Source: Sneathiella sp. HT1-7
Lineage (GTDB): Bacteria; Pseudomonadota; Alphaproteobacteria; Sneathiellales; Sneathiellaceae
Assembly (NCBI RefSeq): GCF_020731145.1
Contig: NZ_JAJFZN010000002.1
Location: forward strand, 558,001 to 622,000
Direction of reading: 5' to 3'
Length of the DNA stretch: 64,000 nucleotides
The notes under the pieces are model-generated. The model was not told the origin of the DNA and did no database searches. It worked only from the letters and a program-made list of their open reading frames with translations. Within the stretch, counting starts at the first letter, position 1, and the number at the start of each line of letters is the position of its first letter. Shown piece by piece: positions 18,179-27,236 of this stretch. The translations under genes and the position numbers were made by a program.

Positions 18179-19381
18179 ATGCAGTCACGGCCGATACTTA
18201 TCTTAATTCTGGCTGGCGGATTGATCAGCCTGATCGCCATGGGGTCGCGCGCGGCCTTCGGCCTGTTTCTGGAGCCTGTTTCATCAGATTTCGGCTGGGG
18301 GCGGGAGGTTTTCGGCCTCGCCCTTGCAATCCAGAATATCGTCTGGGGATTGTCCCAGCCCTTCGCCTCCGCCATTGCCGATAAATACGGCTCGGGCCGC
18401 ACGCTGGTCGTCTCCGGAATTGTCTATGCGGCAGGGTTATTCCTGATGTCGCAGACAGGCAATGCGACAGAACTGCATCTCTCCGCCGGGCTAATGATTG
18501 GCCTTGGCCTCTCCGGGACCGGCTTTGGTGTGGTCATCGGTTCTGTCGGACGTGCGGTACCAGAGGAAAAACGTTCAATGGCGCTTGGGATTGTTGGCGC
18601 GTCGGGTAGTCTCGGTCAGTTTTTGATGGTTCCGCTGGGTCAGGCATTCCTGGCAAACTATGGTTGGTCGATGGCGCTGGTGCTGATTGGCTGTTGCGCG
18701 CTGTTGATGATCCCGGCCTCTGCCTTTGTGAGGGGCAAGGCGGAAGACAGCGCCGCCGCCGGCGCGGCCAATCTCTCCTCCGCCGTGCGGGAGGCCGCGG
18801 GCAATGGCAGCTACTGGTTGCTTTTCTTCGGATTTTTCGTGTGTGGTTTCCATGTGACTTTTGTGGCCGTGCATCTGCCCGCCTATATCGTGGATATGAA
18901 TGTTGCGCCGAAATATGGTGCGATTGCCCTTTCCGTGGTCGGTTTGTTCAATGTGATCGGTTCGCTGGCGTCCGGCTATCTCGGCGGTAAATATTCCAAG
19001 AAATACCTGCTGAGTGCGCTTTATTTCCTCCGCGCCGCGCTGTTTGTTGCCTTTATCCTCATTCCGATCAGCCCGCTGACGATTATCGTCTTCGCAGGCG
19101 CGCTCGGTCTTTTGTGGCTCTCGACCGTGCCGCTCACCTCCGGTTTGGTGGCGGTGATGTTCGGGCCTAAATATATGACGACTTTGTTTGGGTTCGTCTT
19201 TTTCGGCCATCAGATTGGGGCGTTTCTCGGAGCATGGATCGGGGGTGTAGCGTTCGATTTATATGGCTCCTACGATATTGTCTGGTGGATGAGTGTAGCC
19301 CTCGGCATTATTTCCGGGCTTATTCATTGGCCGATCCGGGAGGGGATGGCAACTCGTCCGGCCCAGGCGGTTGGTGGCTAG
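18179..19381 (+). CDS. MFS transporter
   Basis: A 400-residue major facilitator with 12 predicted helices. The N-half starts with SLIAMGSRAAFGLFLEPVSSDFGWGREVFGLALAIQNI and has an ADKYGSGRT loop as the cytoplasmic signature; the C-half has GYLGGKYSKKYLLS. The pattern resembles the oxalate/formate and monocarboxylate-like branch, so an organic acid is a likely substrate, but this is inference. AAAGGAAAG precedes the ATG. The downstream methyltransferase begins 17 bases after its stop. Confidence 0.87.
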   Translation: MQSRPILILILAGGLISLIAMGSRAAFGLFLEPVSSDFGWGREVFGLALAIQNIVWGLSQPFASAIADKYGSGRTLVVSGIVYAAGLFLMSQTGNATELHLSAGLMIGLGLSGTGFGVVIGSVGRAVPEEKRSMALGIVGASGSLGQFLMVPLGQAFLANYGWSMALVLIGCCALLMIPASAFVRGKAEDSAAAGAANLSSAVREAAGNGSYWLLFFGFFVCGFHVTFVAVHLPAYIVDMNVAPKYGAIALSVVGLFNVIGSLASGYLGGKYSKKYLLSALYFLRAALFVAFILIPISPLTIIVFAGALGLLWLSTVPLTSGLVAVMFGPKYMTTLFGFVFFGHQIGAFLGAWIGGVAFDLYGSYDIVWWMSVALGIISGLIHWPIREGMATRPAQAVGG

Positions 19382-19398
19382 ACGAGGGTAGCGGGAAC

Positions 19399-20166
19399 TT
19401 GCGGGGGAAGAAAATATCACCGGTCCTTGCGGCCCTTGCCATTCAGGCAGCGATTTTTGTCGGGCTTTACCTGCTGCGTCCGGTTGTGGAGGAAGGGATA
19501 GACAGGCCGGTTCCGATGCTCTGGCTGGTGTTGGCGCAAGGCCTTATTGCCGGGATTGTGACAAGAGGATTTGGTTTTTCCATCCCATGGGTAATCGGGC
19601 AGGTGATCGCACCACCGCTTTTATTGTTTGCGCTCGCGCTCGACCTGCCGAGCTGGATTTTCCCGGTTATCCTTATTCTGCTGGTTCTGGTGTTCTGGAA
19701 CGTGGCAGTGGGGCGGGTGCCCCTGTTCCTGACCAACCGCACCACATCAGAGGCAATTCTCAAGTTGCTCCCGAAAAAGAACGGATTTTATATGGCCGAT
19801 CTTGGGAGTGGGCTTGGCGGTACGCTTCGTCACCTTTCGAGAAATCGGCTGGATGCTCAGTTTTCTGGGCTTGAAACGGCACCGCTGCCGTTCGCACTTT
19901 CCTGGTTGTTGGGTCGCTTGAGCGGCATAAAGAACCTGGAGTTTCGTTTTCAGGATATTTTCAAGGCTGATTTAAGCGAATTTGATGTGGTCTATTGCTT
20001 TCTCTCCCCGGTGCCGATGCCGGACTTGTTCGAAAAAGCAAAAAAGGAAATGAAACCCGGCAGTCTTTTCATCAGTAACAGCTTTGTGGTGCCGGGCCAT
20101 AAACCCAATAGGACGGTCAAGGTGGATGACCGACGTCAGACAAAATTGCTGATCTGGAAGATGTAA
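19399..20166 (+). CDS. Membrane-anchored SAM-dependent methyltransferase-like protein
   Basis: 255 residues. The N-terminal third holds about four hydrophobic helices (AALAIQAAIFVGLYLL, LWLVLAQGLIAGIVT, APPLLLFALALDLPSWIFPVILILLVLVFW in part). The C-terminal part is a Rossmann methyltransferase fold: MADLGSGLGGTLRHLS is motif I, then SGLETAPLPFALSW, FDVVYCFLSPVPMPDLF and MKPGSLFISNSF. No ATG exists at a sensible place; a TTG at 19399 with GAGGG about ten bases upstream is the best start, placing it just after the MFS stop. The substrate is unknown. It is convergent with motB, with one base between the stops. Confidence 0.75.
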   Translation: MRGKKISPVLAALAIQAAIFVGLYLLRPVVEEGIDRPVPMLWLVLAQGLIAGIVTRGFGFSIPWVIGQVIAPPLLLFALALDLPSWIFPVILILLVLVFWNVAVGRVPLFLTNRTTSEAILKLLPKKNGFYMADLGSGLGGTLRHLSRNRLDAQFSGLETAPLPFALSWLLGRLSGIKNLEFRFQDIFKADLSEFDVVYCFLSPVPMPDLFEKAKKEMKPGSLFISNSFVVPGHKPNRTVKVDDRRQTKLLIWKM

Positions 20167-20167
20167 T

Positions 20168-21061
20168 TTATTTCAAGTTAGGCGGAAGGACCGGTGTCTC
20201 CCGCAGGAGAATAATACTGATCCGGCGGTTTCCGGGGTTGGATGGGTCGTCGGCAATCAGCGGATCCGTATCCGCCCGACCGGCGACTTTTTCAATCCGA
20301 TCCGGTTTCAGTCCGGCATCCAGAAGGGCGCGGCGGCTGGCATTTGCACGATCCGACGATAGTTCCCAGTTTGAATAGTCGCCACCATTGAAGGAGGAAC
20401 TGTCCGTATGTCCACTTATAGAAAGACTGTTGGGCAGTTCTTCAATCGACTTGGCAATCTTTCCTACCAGGCTTTGGATGCGCGGTGTGATGTTGGAGCT
20501 GCCACTTTCGAACATACTTTCGTTGAATTGATCGACAATCTGAATGCGCAAGCCCTCGGGTGTCATGTCGATAATGATATTGTCCTTTAGGCCGGAAAGC
20601 TCCGGGTCCTTGTTGATCGCCTGACGGATCTGGTCGCGAGCTTGCTCGAAGCTGGCCTCCTCAATCTTGCGCAGCTTTTCAAGAAGTTCCGCTTCTTCCA
20701 TTTCACGGGTTTTGCGGGCGTCTTCACTCTCGCCCTTGCGGCCGTTGTCCGGCGGGCTGATGCTGGAAACAGCGGACGGAACACCAAGATTTGAAATCTG
20801 TGCCCCCTCGGTCTGCATACTGGTTCCGCCCATAACACCGCCCGCGCCGGACTGACTCAGGCTGGCGGTTGTCGGTGCAAAATAGTCGGCCAGGCCTTCT
20901 TTCTGTTCGGTCGTTGTCACGTTCAAAAGCCAAAGTAGCAAGAAGAACGCCATCATCGCCGTCACGAAGTCAGCATAGGCAACTTTCCAGGCGCCGCCAT
21001 GCGCGCCATGGCCGCCTTTCTTGATTTTCTTGACGATAATTGGGGCGAGATCATCCGCCAT
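20168..21061 (-). CDS. motB: Flagellar motor stator protein MotB
   Basis: MotB forms the proton-conducting stator with MotA and anchors it to peptidoglycan. The 297 residues contain the cytoplasmic tip IVKKIKKGGHGAHGG, one membrane helix with the proton-carrying Asp31 (VAYADFVTAMMAFFLLLWLLN), a serine/glycine-rich linker, and an OmpA-like peptidoglycan-binding domain with ISGHTDSSSF and NRRISIILLR near the end. It lies 29 bases after motA on the same strand. Asp31 and the absence of sodium-type features suggest a proton motor. Confidence 0.96.
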   Translation of the reverse strand: MADDLAPIIVKKIKKGGHGAHGGAWKVAYADFVTAMMAFFLLLWLLNVTTTEQKEGLADYFAPTTASLSQSGAGGVMGGTSMQTEGAQISNLGVPSAVSSISPPDNGRKGESEDARKTREMEEAELLEKLRKIEEASFEQARDQIRQAINKDPELSGLKDNIIIDMTPEGLRIQIVDQFNESMFESGSSNITPRIQSLVGKIAKSIEELPNSLSISGHTDSSSFNGGDYSNWELSSDRANASRRALLDAGLKPDRIEKVAGRADTDPLIADDPSNPGNRRISIILLRETPVLPPNLK

Positions 21062-21090
21062 AGGACACTCTTACTTTTGGGCGTAAAATA

Positions 21091-21948
21091 TCAGACAGTT
21101 GGCGCTTCATTGCAGGCTTCTTCCAGCTCTATGAAGGTCGGACGTTCATGACTATAAAGGGTCTTGCGGGCGAACTCGACCGAGACAGCCGGGGCATACC
21201 CCTGTAGATGAGCGAGCAATCCCTGCTTGATGCATTCGAAATATTTGCTGTCGGCATCAGTGAATTGCTCAAGGTTTTTACCCATGGGAGAAAACAGGCC
21301 GTAGGCCACGAAAATACCAAAGAAAGTACCCACAAGCGCTGCCGCAATAAGACCGCCGAGCACTTCCGGCGGTTCAGCAATAGAACCCATAGTAATAATC
21401 ACACCCAGCACGGCCGCAACGATACCGAAGGCGGGAAGGGCTTCACCCAGCGCAGTTACCGCACCGGAAATGGCATGTCCCTCGTTATGATGGGTTTCGA
21501 TATCCTGATCCATCAGGTCTTCCAGTTCATGTGGATTTTCAGTCCCCATGGTCATCAGCCGGAGATAGTCGCAGACAAAATCGACTGCGTGATGGTTCTT
21601 GGAAAAGGCTGGAAAATGTTGAAAAAGCTCACTTTCATGCGGATTTTCGATATGCGGTTCCAGCGCGATCATTCCTTTGGTCTTGGAAAGCTTGAATAAG
21701 GCGTAGAGAAGGGTCAGCAGCTCGGTATAGGATTTCTTGTCATGAGGCGCACCTTTCATCAGCTTGCCGAATGACTTTAGAAATCCGAAAATCACCCATT
21801 TCGGGTTGGACTGCAGGAAGGCGCCAACACCTGCGCCGAGAATAATCAAATACTCTAGCGGTTGAAACAACACGGCAAAGCTGCCGTGGGGGGCATAACC
21901 ACCGGCGACGGAGCCGAATGTCACTACGATACCAATAATCCAAAACAT
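21091..21948 (-). CDS. motA: Flagellar motor stator protein MotA
   Basis: The membrane partner of MotB in the flagellar stator. It has 285 residues with four helices; the first is MFWIIGIVVTFGSVAGGYAP and the last pair includes LPAFGIVAAVLGVIITMGS and LGGLIAAALVGTFFGIFVAYGLF, with the conserved proline between. The large cytoplasmic loop has SELFQHFPAF and DLMDQDIETHHNEGH. The motAB pair is isolated from other flagellar genes in this window. The upstream 257 bases to the divergent flavin reductase hold the promoter, which I could not place. Confidence 0.96.
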   Translation of the reverse strand: MFWIIGIVVTFGSVAGGYAPHGSFAVLFQPLEYLIILGAGVGAFLQSNPKWVIFGFLKSFGKLMKGAPHDKKSYTELLTLLYALFKLSKTKGMIALEPHIENPHESELFQHFPAFSKNHHAVDFVCDYLRLMTMGTENPHELEDLMDQDIETHHNEGHAISGAVTALGEALPAFGIVAAVLGVIITMGSIAEPPEVLGGLIAAALVGTFFGIFVAYGLFSPMGKNLEQFTDADSKYFECIKQGLLAHLQGYAPAVSVEFARKTLYSHERPTFIELEEACNEAPTV

Positions 21949-22205
21949 TCTTACACAGATGTCCTTACACGATGGCTTCCAAGGAGTTGGATGCTGATTT
22001 TGCCCCGAGAATGGTTAATAAACAGTGTGTAATTTTAGGAAGTTTTTAAAGATAGCCCTGTATGCACAAAGAGTTGGTCAATATTCGTCGCTAAAAGATG
22101 GTGTAAAAAAATGGGTGATTTCGGATGCAATTTATGGGAAAGTGCCGCCAGTTTGCAAATCACTCGCAAATCAAGCGCGGATTATAATATAGGTGCCGGT
22201 TGCGC

Positions 22206-22679
22206 ATGAGCTTTGACGCCAGAGAATTTAGAAATGCACTGGGGTGTTTCGCCACGGGGATAACGGTTGTCACGTCGAAAGGCGCGTCGGGCGAACCCCT
22301 TGGTGTGACGGTAAACTCTTTCAGTTCCGTCTCCCTCGACCCGCCGTTGGTCCTGTTCAGCCTTGCCCATGTCGGCGGCCATTGTCAGGAATTTCTTTCC
22401 AGCGGGAAGTTTGCCGTGAATATTCTCACGCCGGATCAGCGCCATCTTTCTGATCGCTTTTCCATGAACCGTGATAACCGATTTGAAGGGATTGATCATC
22501 TCGTCGGGGAGAATGGTAGCCCGGTGTTTGAAAGCAGTCTCGCTGTTTTTGAATGTGAGACACATGCGGTGCATGAGGCCGGAGATCATGCGGTATTTAT
22601 CTGCAAGGTAACGAATGTCATCATGGCGGATAAGGAAGAGGCACTCCTCTTTCATAAAGGACAGTACCACACGCTCTGA
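22206..22679 (+). CDS. Flavin reductase family protein
   Basis: A 157-residue FMN-binding split-barrel protein of the HpaC/flavin reductase kind, which supplies reduced flavin to a two-component monooxygenase using NAD(P)H. The hallmark is RNALGCFATGITVVTSKGA (about 9-27), then LGVTVNSFSSVSLDPPLVLFSL and a GDHAVFICKV end with a conserved histidine. The ATG at 22206 is preferred over an in-frame TTG two codons earlier. A TATAAT at 22183 sits 17 bases before the ATG, giving a short leader. No monooxygenase partner is adjacent. Confidence 0.88.
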   Translation: MSFDAREFRNALGCFATGITVVTSKGASGEPLGVTVNSFSSVSLDPPLVLFSLAHVGGHCQEFLSSGKFAVNILTPDQRHLSDRFSMNRDNRFEGIDHLVGENGSPVFESSLAVFECETHAVHEAGDHAVFICKVTNVIMADKEEALLFHKGQYHTL

Positions 22680-22784
22680 ACCTTCAGATTTCCATCTATC
22701 GAAAAATTCCCTCTCGGGTCTTTCAACCAAGGCCGGGACCCGCTACAACTGACTCAGAATAATTGGATCAGGAGACGGGTGAAC

Positions 22785-23663
22785 ATGGGTGAAAAAGCAG
22801 CATTTATCGGGCTTGGCGTTATGGGATATCCGATGGCGGGATTCTTGCAAAAGGCCGGCTACGAGATGACCGTCTATAATCGCACCACCGCTAAGGCGGA
22901 AAAATGGGTGGCGGAATATGGTGGCTCCTTCGCGAAGACCCCGGCGAAGGCAGCGGAAGGCGCTGATTTCGTTATGGTCTGTGTCGGCAATGATGACGAT
23001 CTGCGCAGCGTTGTTCTCGGCGAGACTGGTATTCTCTCCACTATGAAGGCGGGATCGATTTTTGTGGATCACACCACTGCTTCATCTGAGGTGGCGCGTG
23101 AACTTGGCGCCCTCGCCAAGGAAAAGGGCATAGGCTTTGTCGATGCGCCAGTCTCCGGCGGGCAAGCGGGTGCGGAAAATGGAGTGCTCACTGTCATGTG
23201 TGGCGGCTCCCAAGAAGATTTTGACCGTGCCAGCAAGCCGATCGACGCCTATTCCCAAGCTTGCAAGTTGCTCGGAGACGTGGGGGCGGGACAGCTCACC
23301 AAGATGGTTAATCAGATATGTATTGCCGGCGTGGTTCAGGGTCTTTCGGAGGGGATTCACTTTGCCGAAAAGGCGGGGCTGGATGCGGAGAAGGTGATTG
23401 AGGTGATCTCCAAGGGTGCGGCGCAAAGCTGGCAAATGGAAAACCGCTACAAAACAATGATCGCCGATAAATTCGATTATGGTTTTGCCGTGGACTGGAT
23501 GCGCAAAGATCTTGGGATTTGCCTCAAGACCGGTGACCAGATTGGCGCGAGCCTACCGAATACCGCGCTCGTCGATCAATATTATAGCGATGTTCAGAAC
23601 ATGGGCGGCAATCGTTGGGACACGTCCAGCCTGATCACGCGACTTCGCAAGCTGAACAAATAG
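22785..23663 (+). CDS. 3-hydroxyisobutyrate dehydrogenase family protein
   Basis: A 292-residue beta-hydroxyacid dehydrogenase. The NAD(P) site is AAFIGLGVMGYPMAGFLQKAGY (about 5-26), the substrate motif is FVDAPVSGGQAGAENGVLTVMCGG, and the catalytic lysine sits in the GAGQLTKMVNQIC helix; the C-terminus has DWMRKDLGICL. The family includes 3-hydroxyisobutyrate dehydrogenase (MmsB, valine pathway) and tartronate semialdehyde reductase (GarR/GlxR). A valine-degradation cluster starts at 27237, but this gene is not in it, so the substrate is left open. GGAGA nine bases ahead supports the ATG over an in-frame GTG at 22779. Confidence 0.85.
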   Translation: MGEKAAFIGLGVMGYPMAGFLQKAGYEMTVYNRTTAKAEKWVAEYGGSFAKTPAKAAEGADFVMVCVGNDDDLRSVVLGETGILSTMKAGSIFVDHTTASSEVARELGALAKEKGIGFVDAPVSGGQAGAENGVLTVMCGGSQEDFDRASKPIDAYSQACKLLGDVGAGQLTKMVNQICIAGVVQGLSEGIHFAEKAGLDAEKVIEVISKGAAQSWQMENRYKTMIADKFDYGFAVDWMRKDLGICLKTGDQIGASLPNTALVDQYYSDVQNMGGNRWDTSSLITRLRKLNK

Positions 23664-23664
23664 A

Positions 23665-24063
23665 TTAAAGCGGTGCGGCGAGGGAGAGAGACCAGTATCG
23701 CGCGATTTCTGGCGTCTCCGGCGTGGCGGGCGAGATGCCGAGGCCAACATCTGTGACCTTGTCATTCAGGATATTGGCGCGGTGCGGTGGGCTGTCCATC
23801 CACATTCTGACCACGCCAGCCGCATCCACCGCGCCGAGGGCGACATTCTCGGCGGCGGTGGAGAAGCGATAACCGACGCTGTGAATTCGCTGATCGAATG
23901 TTGTTTGGCCCGCGCCCAGATGTGAGAGCGCTTGTTTTCGGTCCATGAATTCCGCATGCTGCTGTGCGGTTTGCATCAGTAGGTCGTTTGGGATAAGTGG
24001 TGCAAGATTAACCTTCCCGCGTTCAGCATTCAGGCCGTCGATGACATCTGTTATCAGGCTCAT
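23665..24063 (-). CDS. CAP (SCP/PR1) domain protein
   Basis: A 132-residue protein made almost entirely of a cysteine-rich-secretory/antigen 5/PR1-type fold without the cysteines. Visible motifs are the helix QTAQQHAEFMDRKQALSHLGAG, STAAENVALG and the MWMDSPPHRANILNDKVTDVGLGIS core that is the best-conserved CAP segment. The ATG at 24063 has a GGGGAA site but leaves no signal peptide. An upstream in-frame ATG at 24129 would add a hydrophobic stretch (SHVLIVIMHIFGF), which could act as a signal, but it would crowd the divergent start at 24149. It is convergent with the dehydrogenase, one base apart. Confidence 0.8.
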   Translation of the reverse strand: MSLITDVIDGLNAERGKVNLAPLIPNDLLMQTAQQHAEFMDRKQALSHLGAGQTTFDQRIHSVGYRFSTAAENVALGAVDAAGVVRMWMDSPPHRANILNDKVTDVGLGISPATPETPEIARYWSLSLAAPL

Positions 24064-24148
24064 TGGAATTCCCCTGTTGTCAAAACCAAAAATATGCATG
24101 ATCACTATCAGAACGTGACTACCGGTCATTTTGTGAGGAATTTCCACC

Positions 24149-25306
24149 ATGACGGACGAAAATAAACCGCTAAACCGCGACACCCTGATTGCGCAGGGAC
24201 TGGGCTGGATGGAGCCGGAGCATAAATCACTCGCGCCCGGTATTTACCCTGCCACCACCTATGAGCGGGAAGGGAACGGCAGCTATCCTTCAGGGCGCAT
24301 CTATAGCCGTCCGGATAACCCGAACTATGAGCAGCCGGAACAACTTCTAAAAACGCTTGAAGGGGGGAGCGATGCACTTCTTTTCTCCTCTGGCATGTCC
24401 GCCGGTGTTGCGGTGGTGCAGGCGCTTAAATCCGGTGATCATATGGTTATTCCGCGTGTCATGTATTGGGGTCTGCGCGCTTGGATGCTGTCCTTCGCCA
24501 AGGATTGGGGGATCGAGATTACCACCGTTCCGAATGGTGATCTTGCGGCGTTGGAAAAAGCTGTCATTCCGGGCAAGACGAAACTCCTCTGGATGGAAAC
24601 CCCCGCGAACCCGACATGGGAGGTGGATGATATCGCCGTCTGGGCCGCGGTGGCCAAGAAGACGGGAGCTCGTCTTGCCGTTGATAACACGGTGGCAACA
24701 CCCTTACTCACCAACCCCTTGAAGCTCGGCGCGGATATTGTCATGCATTCGGCAACGAAATATCTGAATGGCCACTCCGATGTGCTGGCGGGCGCGCTGA
24801 TTACCGCGACCGAAGATGACTTCTGGGACAGGATTATCACCAACCGCCGGACCAACGGCACGGTTATGGGCCCGTTCGAGGCGTGGCTCTTGCTGCGCGG
24901 GATGCGCACTCTGCATTTGCGGGTTGAACGCGCCTGTTCGAGTGCCATGGCCATCGCTAGGCATTTCGACGGCGCGAAAGGCATCCGTGCGGTGCTTTAT
25001 CCGGGGCTTGAATCTCATCCCGGCCATGACATCGCGGCGAAGCAGATGAGCGGCGGCTTTAGCGGGATGCTCAGTCTTTGTATCAATGGCGGAGAGGAGG
25101 CCGCGATGGCGGTCGCGGCTCGGCTCAATATATTCAAGCGGGCAACGTCCCTCGGCGGGATCGAAAGCCTGGTCGAGCATCGCGCCAGCATTGAGGGAGA
25201 GGGCACGCCCTGCCCGAAGGATTTATTGCGACTTTCTGTCGGGATTGAGAATGTCGACGATCTGATTGCGGATATCGAACAGGCACTGGAGGGGAGGAAC
25301 AGCTAA
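24149..25306 (+). CDS. PLP-dependent trans-sulfuration enzyme (cystathionine gamma-synthase/beta-lyase family)
   Basis: A 385-residue Cys/Met-metabolism PLP enzyme. It has the family start of IYPATTYER...GRIYSRPDNPNYEQPEQLL (PLP phosphate contacts), the FSSGMSAGVAVVQAL motif, VDNTVATPLLTNPL, and the Schiff-base lysine in MHSATKYLNGHSDVLAG. Near the end, ATSLGGIESLVEHRAS and LLRLSVGIENVDDLIADIEQAL are typical. It may be cystathionine beta-lyase (metC) or gamma-synthase (metB); sequence reading alone does not separate these. The stop overlaps the next start (TAATG), so the SDR is co-translated. Confidence 0.87.
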   Translation: MTDENKPLNRDTLIAQGLGWMEPEHKSLAPGIYPATTYEREGNGSYPSGRIYSRPDNPNYEQPEQLLKTLEGGSDALLFSSGMSAGVAVVQALKSGDHMVIPRVMYWGLRAWMLSFAKDWGIEITTVPNGDLAALEKAVIPGKTKLLWMETPANPTWEVDDIAVWAAVAKKTGARLAVDNTVATPLLTNPLKLGADIVMHSATKYLNGHSDVLAGALITATEDDFWDRIITNRRTNGTVMGPFEAWLLLRGMRTLHLRVERACSSAMAIARHFDGAKGIRAVLYPGLESHPGHDIAAKQMSGGFSGMLSLCINGGEEAAMAVAARLNIFKRATSLGGIESLVEHRASIEGEGTPCPKDLLRLSVGIENVDDLIADIEQALEGRNS

Positions 25307-26052
25307 TGGAAAAATCAATCATTGTGACCGGCAGCAGCCGGGGAATCGGCCGCGCCATCGCTCTCGGTGCGGCGACGGAAGGCTATCAGGTCTGCGTCAA
25401 TTATGCCCACAACGCAGAGGCGGCGGAGGAGGTTATTTCCCTGATCGAGGCGGCAGGTGGCACGGCGATTCCGGTGCAGGCCGATATGACGAAAGAAGCT
25501 GATATCCTCCGGATGTTCGAAACTGTCGATCAGGAACTGGCGCCGCTCGGCGCGCTGGTGAATAACGCTGGGATTGTCGATAAAGCGGCGAAGGTCTCGG
25601 AGATGAGCCTTGAGCGGCTGGAACGCATGTTCACCACTAATATCACCGGTCCATTTCTCTGCGCGGGGGAAGCGGTGAAACGCATGTCAACAGTCCACGG
25701 CGGGAAGGGGGGCGGGATCGTCAATATTTCTTCCGTCGCGGCCAAGCTGGGCAGTCCCGGCGAATATGTGGATTACGCCGCATCCAAGGCGGCAATTGAT
25801 ACTATGACGATAGGTCTTGCGAAGGAAGTCGCCGCAGAGGGTATACGCGTAAATGCCGTGCGCCCTGGCGTTGTCTACACCGATATCCATGCAAGCGGCG
25901 GGGAGCCGGGTCGGGTCGATCGGGTGAAATCCATGGTGCCGATGCAGCGCGGCGGGACGGCGGAGGAAATTGCCGACGCAACCCTCTGGTTATTGTCTGA
26001 TAAATCGAGCTATGTCACCGGTTCCCTAATCGACGTGTCCGGCGGGCGATAA
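25306..26052 (+). CDS. SDR family oxidoreductase
   Basis: A 248-residue classical short-chain dehydrogenase/reductase. Cofactor site is IVTGSSRGIGRAIALGAA (about 6-23), with NNAG (87-90 region), catalytic Ser in NISSVAAKLGSPGEY and the YAASKAAID Tyr-X3-Lys. The C-terminus reads GSLIDVSGGR. It resembles the FabG/YgfF branch acting on sugars or 3-oxoacyl groups; the substrate is unknown. It is translationally coupled to the sulfur-enzyme gene upstream and is convergent with hemB, with two bases between stops. Confidence 0.88.
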   Translation: MEKSIIVTGSSRGIGRAIALGAATEGYQVCVNYAHNAEAAEEVISLIEAAGGTAIPVQADMTKEADILRMFETVDQELAPLGALVNNAGIVDKAAKVSEMSLERLERMFTTNITGPFLCAGEAVKRMSTVHGGKGGGIVNISSVAAKLGSPGEYVDYAASKAAIDTMTIGLAKEVAAEGIRVNAVRPGVVYTDIHASGGEPGRVDRVKSMVPMQRGGTAEEIADATLWLLSDKSSYVTGSLIDVSGGR

Positions 26053-26054
26053 GC

Positions 26055-27130
<1,076 letters not shown>

Positions 27131-27132
27131 AT

Positions 27133-27170
27133 GTTTAGGGGCTCAATCCTAAACCTAACAGTCGTTTGGT
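27133..27170. promoter_or_regulatory. Overlapping operator-like palindromes upstream of acyl-CoA dehydrogenase
   Basis: ACCTAACAGTCGTTTGGT (27153-27170) is an 18-bp palindrome with one mismatch and matches the site in the bioY promoter at 15 of 18 positions. Immediately upstream and sharing two bases is GTTTAGG (27133-27139), eight bases, CCTAAAC (27148-27154), a perfect inverted repeat. The 18-mer ends six bases before the -35 box. A TetR-type regulator is a reasonable guess. Confidence 0.55.
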
Positions 27171-27176
27171 AATTTA

Positions 27177-27205
27177 TTGACAGCCATCGCGCAAGATCGT
27201 ATCAA
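27177..27205 (+). promoter_or_regulatory. Predicted promoter of the valine/acyl-CoA cluster
   Basis: TTGACA (27177-27182), 17 bases, TATCAA (27200-27205): a perfect -35 and a 4/6 -10. Transcription from about 27212 excludes the upstream ATG at 27207 and supports the start codon at 27237. Confidence 0.7.
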
Positions 27206-27236
27206 CATGGCAAAGCAGAAAAAGAGGTCGATACCC

